Of a DNA stretch of 64,000 bases, positions 45,071-57,850 are shown one piece after another. Positions within the stretch are counted from its first letter, which is position 1, and each line of letters starts with the position of its first letter. The notes below the pieces were generated by a model. It did no database searches, was not told the DNA's origin, and saw only the letters and a list, made by a program, of their open reading frames with translations. The position numbers and the translations under genes were made by a program. The stretch spans positions 744,001 to 808,000 of the forward strand of contig NC_091054.1 of assembly GCF_963966145.1 (NCBI RefSeq). The letters are read 5' to 3'. The DNA is from Tenebrio molitor (taxonomy: Eukaryota; Arthropoda; Insecta; Coleoptera; Tenebrionidae).

Positions 45071-48000
45071 GTTATATGCGAGAAGATCACATACTCCATG
45101 ATGAGGAATTTAAGACAAATGAAATAAAATATATGATTTAATCTTTGTTCTTTTAAATTCAGTTCCAAAAAAGTACTCTATATTTGGTACTACTTATTAA
45201 TTCTTGTCAGTACCAACGAACGAAATTGTTAGGTTAGATTCTTGGTGCGAGTGCTTTAACGTTCTTGCCTACTGTGCACGTTAAGTACCACCGATACATC
45301 TGGTACCACAGCTTTTGTTACAAATGTACAACAAAATGCGAAACCAGTTGTCCCAATTGAAATTTTAAAGCTGCGGTACTCTTCCTCTGGAGCATTCAAA
45401 GTTTGCGTGCTCATCTCGCCATCATTTACCTCCGGTACTTGTCCGTCCATAACTATTCCCCAGATTAATTCGCTCAAATTCCACTTTCCTCCTTATATGT
45501 CGTTGCAGAAGCTCGCCGCCTGCGATCCAATGTGTGCCGCGAATCCACCATCTAATGTAATTATGAACGATGGCTTCCATGCGCTCACCTGATATAAATC
45601 GTCTTGAAAAATCGCCATTTTGACAGTGGCGCACGTTATTAATTACGGCCGACAGGCCATAACAGTTAATCACGCCGTAATTTTACGCCGATTTTTAACA
45701 GATCAAGACGTCCTCGTAAATCCGAAGGTAATTACAGATCGCATCGTCACTTCTGGAAAAGTGCACCGAGATGTCGTTAAGCTGCGCTCGCCGACAGTCA
45801 TTTGTTGCGCGAGTACGACAATGTTTCAACAAGGGGTACTTTCTGCAGGATTCTAAGATAATGTGTTTTTTTGTTGAAATCAAAGTAATAGGTACCAACA
45901 TAAAATAAAATACACTCAGTCAACTGCAAAGTGACAAGTGTGAGTTGTCAACTGTCAAATTTAAAAATCCAGAAGAGGCGGCACATCTATAGACGCATCC
46001 GTAAGCCACGCCAACTACGATTTATTAAAATTTATAATAACCCTGTAGATGGCCAGGACTAGCATGCTGCAATTCACTTTTTGCATCAATCACTGAACTC
46101 ACTCAACCACTCGCGCAATAAACGTCGCTAATTAATCGTCGGTGAAGACCCAGCTTAACAGTGAGTACTGTTCCGCTACCGCCATAATCCGTCGATTATC
46201 TCTCGATAAGAGCCCATTAATAATTAATTACTGTCTAAATTACAGCGATGGGCGTTCAAAAATCGATCCCAACATGAACCGGAGCCCGAATCCGGACTTT
46301 CGCATAAGCACGTCGAGATTTATGGCGGGTACGGAGGCGGCACGTTCATCTCTGGTTTTTATTAGGTGCGTTCATGTGATCGGAATGATAGACGGCGTTG
46401 TTGCTTCTGACCTGTGGTTGCCATTCATTTTTTTTTTGTCTTGCGAGGTTGCCTCCATTACACAATAATTACGGGTTTCGAGCCCGGATTGCGCGCACCA
46501 CACGACCGCCGATGCGAGGTTGTTTATTTCTGATCGACGGCACGAGGGGCGCTGCGGAAGGAGGTATCCTTCAGGGTGTGGCGGTTTCCTGGTGGTTCTT
46601 CCTTCTCTTCACTAGTTTTCCACCGTTACAAATTCTTACCTCGATAAGAAATTTCAAGTAGTACTAACTCTATACGGTACTATTCTATTCTACAATTTTA
46701 TCCAATCAAGTATAAATTTCGTTAGAAGATACAAAGTAGATTCTCACATACAAAGAATAATAGAAGTGAAATGATCAATTTCCGGCTCAAGATTCTCATT
46801 TTGGGCTTTTCCAGTACATCTACAAACTCCCAATTAGATTTAAGTACCGGGATCTGCGACTTCAAGGCAATTCATCTAATTTATTGTTCTTGGAAGAATT
46901 TATCTTAACACATGTAATATGTAACCTTTGATTTTATTTTTAGAAAATTATGAAGACAATGATTCTAAGAAGCACTATCAAAAGGTTGAACACATTTTCA
47001 AAATGGATTATTATTTTTGTTGCGATGCGTAAATCACTCCATCGCTGAGTATGAACTTACACTTCTCCACGATCCCTATTTTGTGGCGCTAATTTTGAAA
47101 TTTCATATCATCTGTCAATGTCTTTTGTTCAATAGTTATCAGTGAGTGAAGGTTTCTCTTTCGTTCACTTCACTTTCGCTCATCGTTTTTCGCTCACTGT
47201 CTTTCACTCACTGATTTTCATTCGCTCGTAAATTTTTCTAATTCTTTCTGATAACGTTATTTTGATTTTTTAGGGAACATTTGGTACCTTGCGGTACTTG
47301 CCTCTTTCAGAGCATCATCCATCATCATCATCCATTTCCACAACTTCCACAACGTGCACACAGCCACTTTATTCATGTTTACAGATTTTTTAAATTTTGC
47401 ATTTTATTTTTTCTATAGCAACAGATCACGCAATTCGCGTGAACGAAAGCTTTACCTTCTTCACTCGTACTGTAAATAAATATTCATTATAGATTCTTCT
47501 GATCAAACCTCCTATAGAGAAAAAATCTTACAATAATTTACTTTCAAACTAAGATTTTGAAACACTAGATCTGGATCTTTTTGTCGTTTTGTCAATTTAT
47601 ATTTTCTTTTATTTTCTGCTTTCTATTTAGTTTACTTGTTCCAATTTTCTAACATTATTCCAACCTTAATGGAAAATGATAGATCTGTTGCAACTTTGCG
47701 CGAATCAATTTTTCCGCCCGCGGTACCTACGCATTCCCTTCCATTAGTACCAATAACTCCTGGCACAGTCCTTCAATTATTTTGTCACAAATTGAGGAAG
47801 TAAAACTGGATAAAAGGAATTTATTGCCCTAGTCAAGGCGGAGCACCATTATTACTAGTACCCAACAAGTCCAACATAACGTACGACCGCCGACCAGCAC
47901 CGGGTACGACACCTGCCCCGTCCGGACACGATCCGGAGTTTTTTTGCATCAAAAATCCTCTTTATCGTTATTCCCCGTAGTCCGGATTCCCACAGCTTTA

Positions 48001-48900
48001 GTACCATTTTAGTACCGCAGCTCTGTCTCGCCTTATAAAATTATTACGCAATAAACCGCATTTATTTGTTTTAATATTTCACGGATCGACGTCCGTCTTG
48101 CGATCGTAAACAACTTTCCTCCGGAACGCGCACCTCCGATTGAGCCATAACGCGGATTCTTGGGTTAAATTTAAACCGCGTTTAAAATATAAACCGCGCC
48201 GGTAGCTGCCGTTTAAGATCGAAAACATGTTTCGATCGCGATCACCTCGATCGTTTGTAAATGTTGAGCTCTTCGCGTGCGAGTTTGTTAACCTGAGAGG
48301 ATCACCGCTTAAACGGTCTCTCAATTGGAGTAAAATCGTATAAAATGGGTATTTTATGGATCGGGAGACGCAAATGTTGCGGATTTTGCTTGTTTATGGC
48401 GCTTTCCCGTGATCTGGGAGCGCAGAGGGCGCCACAACTCACAACAAACGGCGCACTAACCAGATGACAGTCTACACGAGGTACTGGTACTTTTTGGTGC
48501 AACAGACTCGATCCCCCAACTTTCTAAACACCATCCGACCAAGAGAGCAGTACCATCTACGCAAAAATTAAATAGTCATAGGTTTTTTTTTAACTGGCGG
48601 CGCAGAGCACAAAGTACCACCCTCACAATCATATTCGACCAAAAAATCTCTCAACTGGCTTCCTTTTTGAAGGTTTCTTTTCCGGTACTCACGACACACT
48701 TCCGAGGTAAAGAGGTTGGTTGGGACATTGGAAATTGATGTTTTGCTCGTCCAGGCGGAAGCCCTAAGAAATCTGTTACGGACAAGCAATTTCGTTTCAA
48801 TTAGCGTAAGCTACGCCATAATTAAATATGCACCTAATGCGTAATTATACCTTCTAAATGTAAATAAGACAACTGCCAGTAATGGCAAGATGAAAATAAA
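45071..48900. other. Unassigned region, GTAC-rich
   Basis: No gene recognised. Complex GC-richer patches (45250-45900, 46090-46560, 47880-48460) alternate with AT-rich DNA. The 4-mer GTAC, often as GGTAC or AGTACC, occurs about twice as often as expected by my hand count. Degenerate TTTCACTCACT-like repeats occur at 47140-47230, and a short ATC-rich repeat at 47318-47335. Confidence 0.4.
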
Positions 48901-49060
48901 GCAAATTGCTTGTAAAACTTCTCACGGTAGCTAGGAATGCGGGATCGGGTATGTGATTAGTGACATTTCTGGCCGAGATCGGGCTTCCGGCTAACAGGGT
49001 CAGTGTTGAGCACCACCTAGATAGAAATTTAATTTAATAAATTTTTAATTTAGATGAATA

Positions 49061-49546
49061 CAGAGTGATTTTGAAAGTTGTGCAGATATTTTAATCACGA
49101 GCTACTGGCTTCATGTAGAACTCGGAAAAAATATTTAAAAAATTCTGTCAAAAAATAAAATGACATGCTTTTAGTCTTCTACGTTGTCAAACAACCTCGT
49201 AGGTAAAATTTCGGCACATTTTAAAAATACACCCTGTATATCATATTCTATGAAACATACACCAATGCGGTTTCCTTGTTGTAAAGCATATTTCCTATAG
49301 GTTACTTCGCATTGGCGTACATTTTTTAAAACATGATATACAGGGTGTATTTTTAAAATGTGCCGAAATTTTACCTACGAGGTTGTAGGACAACGTAGAA
49401 AACTAAAAGCAATTAAAAAAATTGTAGCTCAAAAAATAAATGTCATTTTATTTTTTGCCATAGAATTTTTAAATATTTTTTTAGAGTTCTACATGAAGCC
49501 AGTAGCTCGTGATTAATATATCTGCACAACTTTCAAAATCACCCTG
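49061..49546. mobile_element. Foldback element F, full palindromic copy (486 bp)
   Basis: TA then CAGAGTGATTTTGAAAGTTG at the left; right end inverted, CAGGGTGATTTTGAAAGTTG. Two arms of about 200-235 bp are reverse complements along most of their length; arm 1 lacks about 30 bp that arm 2 keeps (the TTTATTTTTTGAGCTACAA region). The inner arm ends repeat the motif: ACACCCTGTATATCAT at 49231 and ATGATATACAGGGTGT at 49333, so each arm has TA/CAGGGTG ends of its own. The loop (about 49264-49305) is short and non-coding. The right outer flank reads CATA rather than TA. Confidence 0.85.
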
Positions 49547-49589
49547 CATAGAATTCTTTAAGTCGGAAAATGAGGTTTTAATTAAGGAC

Positions 49590-50110
49590 TGATGATATTG
49601 ATAAAGTTTCAGCACTTAAATGAATTCCCTAAAGATTTTATTGGCAACGGTGACCATGGCACATCCCCGAGCCGCACCGCATCTCCAACCCGGCCAAACT
49701 TCCGTGTCTGGCGCCCGTTTCCTCCCGACCGCCGCCTCCTCCCTTCGCATCCCGGAATGCAAACTCGTACGTGTAAAGAGTCCGCATTCCGGAACAGGGA
49801 GCAGGATTTATGACGTCGTGAGCAACGTCCATCAGTCAGGAGTCCGGCGGACTCGTGTCAGTCCGGCATGCGGCCGGTGCGGTCCCTTCTTTATTGCGGC
49901 GGTCAATTAATTAACTCATAATGTTCTGTTCGCGGTATTAATCTTGGTCGTGTGGCCTTTGCTGGCTGCTCCCAAAGCGGTGCTTTGAACGCTGCACGGG
50001 GCATTCGCGGGAATGCCAAGCAAAAAACAATTGCAACACGCTGCCGGAGCGGCAAAGGTCGACGGGCGCTTTTTGACCCCCGGAAACGGAACGAGGGAGC
50101 GGAGGCCCCG
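49590..50110. promoter_or_regulatory. Candidate conserved non-coding island
   Basis: GC-rich and open on both strands (64-134 codons), which argues against any single coding reading. It grades into the tandem duplication at 50115. Confidence 0.2.
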
Positions 50111-50114
50111 CGGC

Positions 50115-50284
50115 CGGAGCGCGAAAAGAACTCGCGGAAGGTCGCGAGACGACTCGTGCCGCGAAAGAGAAAAATCACCGACGATTTTTTTTTTTTGAGC
50201 AATACAGTTTGGGAACTTCACAAAAAATTAACCCGCAAGCTTTTTTTGCTTGTCCTTCGTGCGCCGCCTCCGATGGGAAAAGCC
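50115..50284 (+). repeat. GC-rich tandem duplication, copy 1 (170 bp)
   Basis: Begins CGGAGCGCGAAAAGAA and runs through CGGAAGGTCGCGAGA, a T-run after CCGACGA, ATTAACCCGCAAGC and GCGCCGCCTCCGATGGGAAA. The next copy follows immediately. Confidence 0.85.
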
Positions 50285-50430
50285 CGGAGCGCGAAAAGAA
50301 CCCGCGGAAGGTCGCGAGAAGAGAAAAATCTCCGACGATTTTTTTTTTTAGAGTAATACAGTGGAAATTTCACAAAAAAATAACCCGCAAGCTTTTTTTG
50401 TTTGTCGTGCGCCGCCTCCGATGGGAAAAT
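50285..50430 (+). repeat. GC-rich tandem duplication, copy 2 (146 bp)
   Basis: The same order of blocks as copy 1, but missing about 16 bp after GGTCGCGAGA and a few bases near the T-run. Differences are mostly small deletions, indicating a fairly recent local duplication. Confidence 0.85.
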
Positions 50431-51570
50431 CTCCTCTGCCGCCACAAATTCCGCGCTATTGACGTGGGAACCGTCTCCTGCAATAAACTCCACGTGAGTT
50501 AGTGGATGAATGAAGGCTGATTGAAAATCAACCAATTGTATGAGAGTCGCCTACTTGCAAGTGAGGCGGCGTGGTCTAAAAAGTGCGCAGAGCGCGCATA
50601 ACAAGCCGCATAAATTCATTCAACAAATGGATTCTGTGTCCTGCGAGTCAGTCGTCTAAAGGATCGAGGACGTTTCCTGCTTTACGGTCGGCGATGTCGA
50701 CCTGAGAATCGTCGGCGAGTCGGTGGCCGAAATAAATCATTTCGCGCGATAATGCGAACGTTCATTAGAAACGGTCGCGACTGTAAATTCTCATCACAAT
50801 CCCACCTGGAGAACAGTTAGTCGGGACGTGGAGTCACAACGGAGACAAATTTCGTGTCGGCGGCGAGTTGTAAAAATGTCCACGAGAAGATTTCCATTTC
50901 AGATCTTAAATAACTAATTTATAAACCATAATAATCTAGATAGAGCTGTTAGGTGACCGCGGACTGGATCGGACAGGCTGGTGTAGCTTTTCCTGTTCGA
51001 CAATTTTTACATTTCTGATTACAACTGACGATATCTAAATCTAAATGAACAAAATCTACTTTACGAATTAATTTCATGCGCAAGTATCAGACACTCATAT
51101 CTGAAATATCACGTTTCTTCAATACTTTTAACTTTATGCTTCTAGATTTGCCATCAGTAACGTTTACTGACCTCACGTTAAAATCTCCCATAGTTCTACG
51201 GTTTCTCTCTCTATTGGAAATTTAGATTAGATAACTTTTGACAGGTTAGTGCTATAAATTGTAGGTTATGAGAACGTTCCCAGTGCATATCAAAGATGTT
51301 TATAATAAATAGTAATAATAATCTGCACAAACAAAAACAAAATAATATGTATATGTACTTAAAAAGGTGCAAAAAAATTTCAATCATAAATAATATTCTT
51401 GGAGTGTTTTATAATTGATCTTTCTTTGAAGGGTGTGGTATAATTAATTGTCCAAGATTCTTGAATAAACGACGTCCTCCTGTTCTAACATTTTTTGGTG
51501 ATAGGTTCAGAATCGAATCACTCAGTTAACAGTGACTTTACATACCACGAATTTTTACTTTGTAGTAAAG
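50431..51570. other. Unassigned sequence
   Basis: Complex to about 50900, then AT-rich. Nothing recognised. Confidence 0.45.
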
Positions 51571-51574
51571 AAAA

Positions 51575-51660
51575 AATGTGGCGCTTTCCGCGAGAATCGA
51601 ACCCGGGACTTCCAGTTTTCGGACAGACGCGGTCACCACTACGCCGCTAATCTCTGCATA
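51575..51660 (-). repeat. tRNA-like segment (SINE head or tRNA pseudogene)
   Basis: On minus: a TAGTGGTGACCGCGTC A-box region and a GGGTTCGATTC B box (51594-51604), separated by about 25 bp, with a T-arm-like CCCGGGTTCGATTCTCG. The sequence where acceptor-stem strands should be (5' TTAGCGG and 3' AAAGCGCC) does not pair, so a working tRNA is unlikely. No SINE body is recognised beyond it. Confidence 0.45.
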
Positions 51661-52880
51661 TGAATCTGTGCCCCACTACTCTAACACACACTCGCGCCCT
51701 TCTAAAACTTATTTGAAATGAAAATGACTCAGCAAAAGACCAATTTATTTAAATTAAGTTTTCACAACTATAATAGGATAATATTATAGAATCGTGAGTA
51801 AATTCATGAAACTTTCATTAACGAATAATAGGTTATAAATTTAATTTGCTGCCTTGAAACTTTGTTTCTTTTTCTCCAATTAATCAAAATTTGTTCTGTG
51901 TTGAAGCAATCTGAGTAATTGTAAGTTCTTAGCGAATTTTCTCATATATCATATCTTGTCACACATTCTTGTAGATATATTTAACAGTCAGATATTTTTT
52001 CTGACATTTTAAGTACTCTGTTATGTTGTATTCTTCACAAAAAGTACGATGGTTTCATAATGATTCGTTGAAAGTAATTTTTTAAAGACATATAAATTTG
52101 CACCTGGAGGCCACACTTTGCAAACGTGGAGGATTTTTCTATAAAAAATTTGAAGGAAATAAAAATTGTGAAATTTTTTCTACGTTGCTTTCTTAGCTAA
52201 GTACATGTTCACAGATTTTTTGAGAGACTGTACCGTTTGAAGAGTTATCAAAGTTTTGCAATGGACAGTACTAAGCTATGAACTTTTATTTTTTTTACTT
52301 AATTTTATAAATCAAAATCTATGATTTTCTAATTTTTCAAAAGAAATTAACAAATTAAATCGTTTGGATTTTGATAGGTATGCAACCAACCTTGCGAATA
52401 TGTCTTTACTGTAGATGAGCTACACTGCGTACTGGTTGTATCATGAAATTTTTGACGACAAAAATGTGTGATTTTCAATTTTTGCAAATGACTTTTTCGT
52501 GTAAAAATCTCTACAGTTGTTTCACAAATTCTTTGTCTCGTCGAAAATTAACGGACCCGACAACAAACCCGAATTCCAACCTCATCCCACATCTATGACA
52601 AGAACATGATATATTACAACCGATCATTAGTAGGCCGCGTCCATTTTTTGTTTCCGATTGACTGATTGATATTTGTTTTAATTGTCCGACAACAAGCTAT
52701 CTTATTAAGTTCACGTAAGAGATGTTGTAGTTTCCATTTATCGACCGACCAGATAATTAAAATTAATGATCGTTCTAACGTCGATCGAAAAAAACAATCA
52801 CAGATATCATTCATTCCATTACTCAAAGTGGAACAGAAGTTGTTTGATGTCTTTCAATTATTTACAATTATTTTTAAGGT
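51661..52880. other. AT-rich spacer
   Basis: Nothing recognised. Confidence 0.5.
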
Positions 52881-53329
52881 ATAAATTTCAGATTTGAAAT
52901 ATGTGTATTGTGCGATAAGTTCGCTCGCAATGATACACGCGATTTCATGTCGTCGTATATCTCTCGTCTTTGGCGGGCTGATGTAACAACTCCCATAAAG
53001 CGATATAGTCGATCGGTTGGAAAAATATTGGAAATGCAGACACGCGCTCGACCATGGATGGAAAAGGATTTATCAATTTTGCGACCGTTGCGAAATTGAA
53101 CGGACAAGTCGGATCCTGCAGATTTATTGAATCACTAGTGAGGAAAAAATATTTTCACACTAACGAGCAAAATGAATGTTTTGCGAGTTTGTCGATAGGG
53201 GGCGCCAAATATGTTGATTTAAATACACTTACTGCAATTAACTCAAAAAGTGACAAAAAAATGCTGCCCGAAATTTCAATTGCGCGACTGTATTTTATGA
53301 TCATGGAAAAAATCAGATTCAACACGCAT
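52881..53329. other. Unassigned GC-richer patch
   Basis: Overlapping frames on both strands (63-114 codons) without domains. Regulatory or chance. Confidence 0.3.
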
Positions 53330-53415
53330 GAGCAAATGTGCGTACAGTTGGGGTCCTCGACTTCGGCTCAGACGCCCAACTTTCGTACTCGTGATTAAAT
53401 GCACTACTTTGCTCA
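53330..53415. repeat. Short imperfect palindrome P6 (about 86 bp)
   Basis: GAGCAAATGTGCGTACAGTT is inverted as AACTTTCGTACTCG and TTTGCTC, around TCCTCGACTTCGGCTCAGAC, a GC-richer centre like those of P3 and P4. Confidence 0.55.
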
Positions 53416-55225
53416 CTTGTATTGAAAATAGCTATTTACTGATGAATCTTGGTTTTTGTACGTTAGGTCCTAGTTACGCTCGAAGGAAATTGGTGCGTGG
53501 GCTATTAATGGTACAATCATTCATATTTTGTTAATTCTCATTGCACTCAGTCCTAAACTTCGTGTGGAGTTTTTCCATTTGGTTGAAAATCTTACGTGAG
53601 AGAAATAAATGTCCGCGACCAAATTAGCGTCGGGCGTATACTATCCGCAGTCAAGCACAAGCAAAACAAGACCACAAAAGTCAACACCGCACCCACATTA
53701 GTTGTTGATTTACGACGCATTTGTGCGCACCACTAATATTTCTCTCATGAGCGTTCATGAGTTAGTGTCGTGCGATTTTTTTGCGACCGCGAGAGTTATA
53801 CCGAGGGTAGGTAAATATACTGATGAAATTGTTCGCGATAAGCAAAGTGACTCGGGTAATATTATTAAATCAACTTGCGACAATTGAACCGCCACCACTT
53901 AATATAGAAATATGGTAGCGTCTTATCGCACGACTGTAAATTCTTCCGCCGGTATTTATTGGATGTCATTTACATAGAACACATTTCTTCACTATATAAG
54001 CGGCACTGATTTGTGTGCCAGTATTTGTAGCAATTATGGGACAATACGCCACATTTGCGACAATAACTGATAGCGACCAAGTTTGTTATCCTTCGCTCTC
54101 CTGGCTGGCTGCTTTCAAAGTATTCTGCCCCCAGAGGTCTCTGTACTTCAAAATCTGCCACCAAACAAACTCCTCCTCTTCAAAATCAAACACCAGTTGC
54201 ATTTTCGGAATTCATTCTTCATTCTTACACATTACTAAATTTCAAAGATTTCTTCAATTGCCATCTGTAGGTGTAAACGTCCTCAGATTCAGGTTCATTA
54301 AAATTTCTGACTTAATTCTTCTTACGAAATTGAATTTTGTTATTTATACTTCAAGATTTTTATCATTATGTTCTGTCACTGCATCTGCATCCTGTGACAC
54401 AGCGTTCAGGCCGGTTTAATTATCAGGTAGAACTACTATAACGTCCATTTTCCTTTTTTTCCATTAGATTTCAAAATGCGAATTTTGCGTTAAAACTGGG
54501 CACATGGAGTTAAAATTAGATTTTGAACAACTTTTTCTAATAACTTATTTCGATATCTCTAACACCAAGCGAAATTTATTGTTATTATTATTATTATTGG
54601 AAATTCCATTTACACTTCTGTCCATTTACCGTGTCAGTAACTTACAGCTGGTTCGTAGAGTTCCTGATTAATTATTAAATAATTCTTAATACCACCTATT
54701 TGTTCGTAAACCGTTAATTAACAACTTTTTCCCACGTGTGACACGGTATTGATAGGTGTAAAGTCACAACCGTAGAACTGCTTACTTTTTAATATAAATT
54801 GCTACACGCAATAGTTTCTTACTTGCGACTGGTAGAAAAACAACTAATGAAATGTTAATTAAACATTAAAAACTTGTTAATAAGCTACTTGTGAGAATGT
54901 ATAGAAATCGGGTCAAGTAGACACAAAAACTTTGTGTTTTATAATGTGAATTCCACAGATTTTTTAATGTTTCGCTATGAGACAGTAATCAAAATCTCAG
55001 ATATACTTGATTGCGTTGTGGTTATAAATTTTAATCAGGCTCGTTTGCAAAGCTCTTTATTTGCCGAGTAGCTGACAGAGTAAGTATCAAATCAACTGTA
55101 TTAAAAGTGTAACGCCTCTGACTTCGGCTTTAAACTATCTGAAAAACGGTAATATCTTGACGTTATGACTCAAGAGGAATTACTGAGTTACTCAGATAAA
55201 AAAGAATAAAGATAATTCTTTCATT
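53416..55225. other. Unassigned sequence
   Basis: A 134-codon plus frame (54015-54419) and an overlapping minus frame with four Cys lack any recognised domain. An ATT microsatellite lies near 54579-54598. Nothing else. Confidence 0.4.
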
Positions 55226-55480
55226 CCCTCCCCGGAGATATGCGGGGCTGCTGTAAGTTTTCCCAGTCCTTTTCAGACACACAGGAAGGAATCTAGGATG
55301 CGTTTGGTGTGGCATAATGGATTCGAGAGGATTGTTGTAGGATCCTGAAGGATCCTGAGACTCCGGCAATCGTTTATTACTGATATACGAATCCGAAAAA
55401 AACACACCTATGGCCGGGGTTCGAACCTGGCACCTCCCGGTTACAAAGTGGCGCGCTCAGCGTTTGGCCACAGCGCTCGG
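55226..55480 (-). repeat. tRNA-derived SINE (family 1), copy E
   Basis: Head from 55480 (CCGAGCGCTGTGGCCAAACG), B box GGTTCGAACCC rather than the GGTTCTAACCC of the other copies, so closer to the tRNA consensus. The body is more diverged than in copies A-D, with a local GGATCCTGAAGGATCCTGA duplication. Probably an older or different subfamily. Confidence 0.75.
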
Positions 55481-56861
55481 TGAAGTCTTGCACGAAATAA
55501 CTCAATCACAAGAGTAAAGTGTTCGCGGTGGATCTTTCACTATTTATTTCTTGTTTGCCTTTGTTCTTTTTTACATATTTTGCTTAGTATTTAATCCACT
55601 CATCTTCCTACATGCTTGAGTTTTCCATAATTCTTAGGCGATGATTCTGATTGTTAGAAAAACCAATTACATATTACTTTTTTTTCAATCTAAAATTGCA
55701 AATTTCTGTTGGTGTTAAATCAGCTCTGGCACAAAATCGAGCACGATCCTGAGGAATGCATCGTTAGCGGTGGCCGAGCTAAACTGAATCTCTGCAGGCT
55801 ACCAATTATCTGTTTTCTATTAAAAATAGGAAGCCGTTTTTAAAATATAACAACAATAATTACGATGCCGTTGTCGATCGAGAACTGGCCGAGATTAGAG
55901 CGTTCAATCCCCCGAAACACATTTGTGATCGGTTTGCATGCATGCCTAGGCGGAAGTGGATGATGTGGATGGGATTTTTTCTTGGTCTTTTTCTCTTGCC
56001 ACAACTATTAAATATCTAAAGTGCAGCCGGATCGGCTGACATGACTGTAGGATGTGGAAAGCAAATGATCCGCTACGAGTTAATATGCACACTTTGGCGG
56101 AAGTTTACGATTTATTGCTTGAAAGCTTGCGGCCAACTAAATAATTACTGCTGTGATTTAGTGTGTGGTTATCAAACGCCCTGTCTAGCGTCAGCGGTGG
56201 CTTTGTTGGGCGAGTGTTCTTCAGGCCAAAAAGCCAGATCGTTACTGTTACTGAACCTAATTAAAGAGTCGAAGGACCAGAGTCGCATTTATCTCTTTTC
56301 CGAAAGAAGAATTTCTTGAATTGTGTTTCAAGATCTAGAAGGAAAGTGCAGTACACCCACTGAAATTATACCAATGGGTAGGTAGGTACCACATTGTAGG
56401 CAACAAGTCTTGGATGGTAAATTAACATCGACATGAATTTCAATTTGTAACAGACTTTTATTGATCTGGTAAATATAAAAGTCGTTGGAATAAATTTTGA
56501 AATATTGTACTGCAAGAGTTTACAGGAGTTTGCAATGTCATAGTCAATTGCTTCACCACACATAAAAAAATTTACAACCACATCAAGTGTTTTGCCTTCA
56601 GTTATTTATTTCACAAAAGATATTGTAGTTTTCTCAAACAGGCCAAGTCATAAAGAAAATTTTTAAGCAGCAAAATTCTGTATTCAGAATCAAGAACAAT
56701 TTCTAGAATTTGAAAGGAAAAAAGGAAGATTTTCAAAAATATAGAAATAAAAACAATCTCTTTTGTACTGTTTACTATCGACGAATTGATGAACTGATCA
56801 AGTGATCATTAAAATCAAATCTGGAAGAATTAATTTAATTAAATCAGAATTGCAAATGAGG
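55481..56861. other. Unassigned sequence
   Basis: A GC-richer patch at 55720-56330 with a 92-codon plus frame lacking domains. The rest is AT-rich. Confidence 0.4.
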
Positions 56862-57176
56862 ATGATTATTTTTTAAATTGTCAAAAAAGTGATCTTCAGT
56901 CAAGTAGTAGCGTCAGTTGTTTATCTGCTGCCGTTGCGATGCGGCAGTAGATAAGCGGACATTAATCACATGATCATATCCCAAAATCGTCATTCGCTAC
57001 AATCTACAATGGATAATTTTAGATCCTACTGGAGACAAATGAAGCTCTAGATGCCTCCACTACTTGTACGCAAAGTGCCGCTGTACCTGTGGTGGCGTTT
57101 AGCTTAGAGCGCCATCTCTTGACATTTACAGGTAATAAATCGCTGATTCGTGCTCTGTAATCCGTGGTGCGTTCGC
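56862..57176 (-). repeat. Dispersed repeat D, copy 2
   Basis: Reverse complement of the 26361-26805 repeat, with about 120 bp fewer in the part next to the GTGGTGCG end. Shared words include CTGCCGTTGCGAT, GATCATATCC and CATCTCTTGACATTTACAG. Confidence 0.75.
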
Positions 57177-57850
57177 AACCGACCCTTCTTGAAGAAAACC
57201 ATATTGGTACCGATTTTCACCACCTTCTCGCTACCGGTAATGATTTTTGTCCAATCTGGGCGTCTCCCATCGCATGACCCAGACCAGGCCAGAGCCACGC
57301 GTTCCCTCCAAAAAACCGCATTTAAATACTGCGACCTGATCCATCTCGTGCCGGCAATTTTCGGTGCTTGCTGCTGTCGGCAATTACGTCGAAAACGAGC
57401 GCGTTTTTTATTGGCCCAGATGCTGGTGGCTTCTGGTCTAAAAATAAACGTGACGAGATTGTCGAAATATTTGATCGGCGATTCGGTGTCGTCGCTCGGG
57501 AAAGCGCGAGATTTATTGGTCCAAAAAAGGGTAAGATGGTCGAGGAGGTCGTTCTGATGGTTGTTGGGACGACGGCGGTGAAAAAGTCAACGATCTCTAT
57601 CTTCGGATCGGGACATGTTTGAGACATTTTAAGATGCAATTAAAGTTAACGAAGTGATCATGACCGGGTTCGCTGACGGTGACGGTTTTGTGGCCAGAGC
57701 GTGATGCTCGATAACGACGAAATTCAGACAGAGCTGGAGGAACCTTCTGCAGCTTCGCTGACCAATTCGAATAATTAGAAGATAAAATTACAAATCGAGT
57801 TGTGTTAAGTTTACCATCAGTGAAAGCACAAAACCTCACTCTTGATGTTT
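57177..57850. promoter_or_regulatory. Candidate conserved non-coding island
   Basis: GC-richer, with long frames in at least three readings (135 and 84 codons plus, 105 codons minus) that overlap the same bases. No domain in any. Mutual overlap points to composition rather than coding. Confidence 0.2.

Noticed and set aside
46449..46495. Possible tRNA T arm (GGGTTTCGAGCCC)
   Set aside because: No A box, anticodon arm or acceptor stem at the right spacing.
51575..51660. Functional tRNA gene on minus
   Set aside because: A and B boxes are present but the acceptor stem strands do not pair; reported only as tRNA-like.
54015..54419. 134-codon plus frame, one of the longest in the window
   Set aside because: Rich in Ser, Phe and Leu with no domain pattern; an overlapping minus frame is equally open, and no splice or start context supports it.
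57150..57640. Overlapping frames of 135, 84 and 105 codons
   Set aside because: Three readings of the same bases cannot all be genes and none shows a domain; low stop density from GC content explains it.
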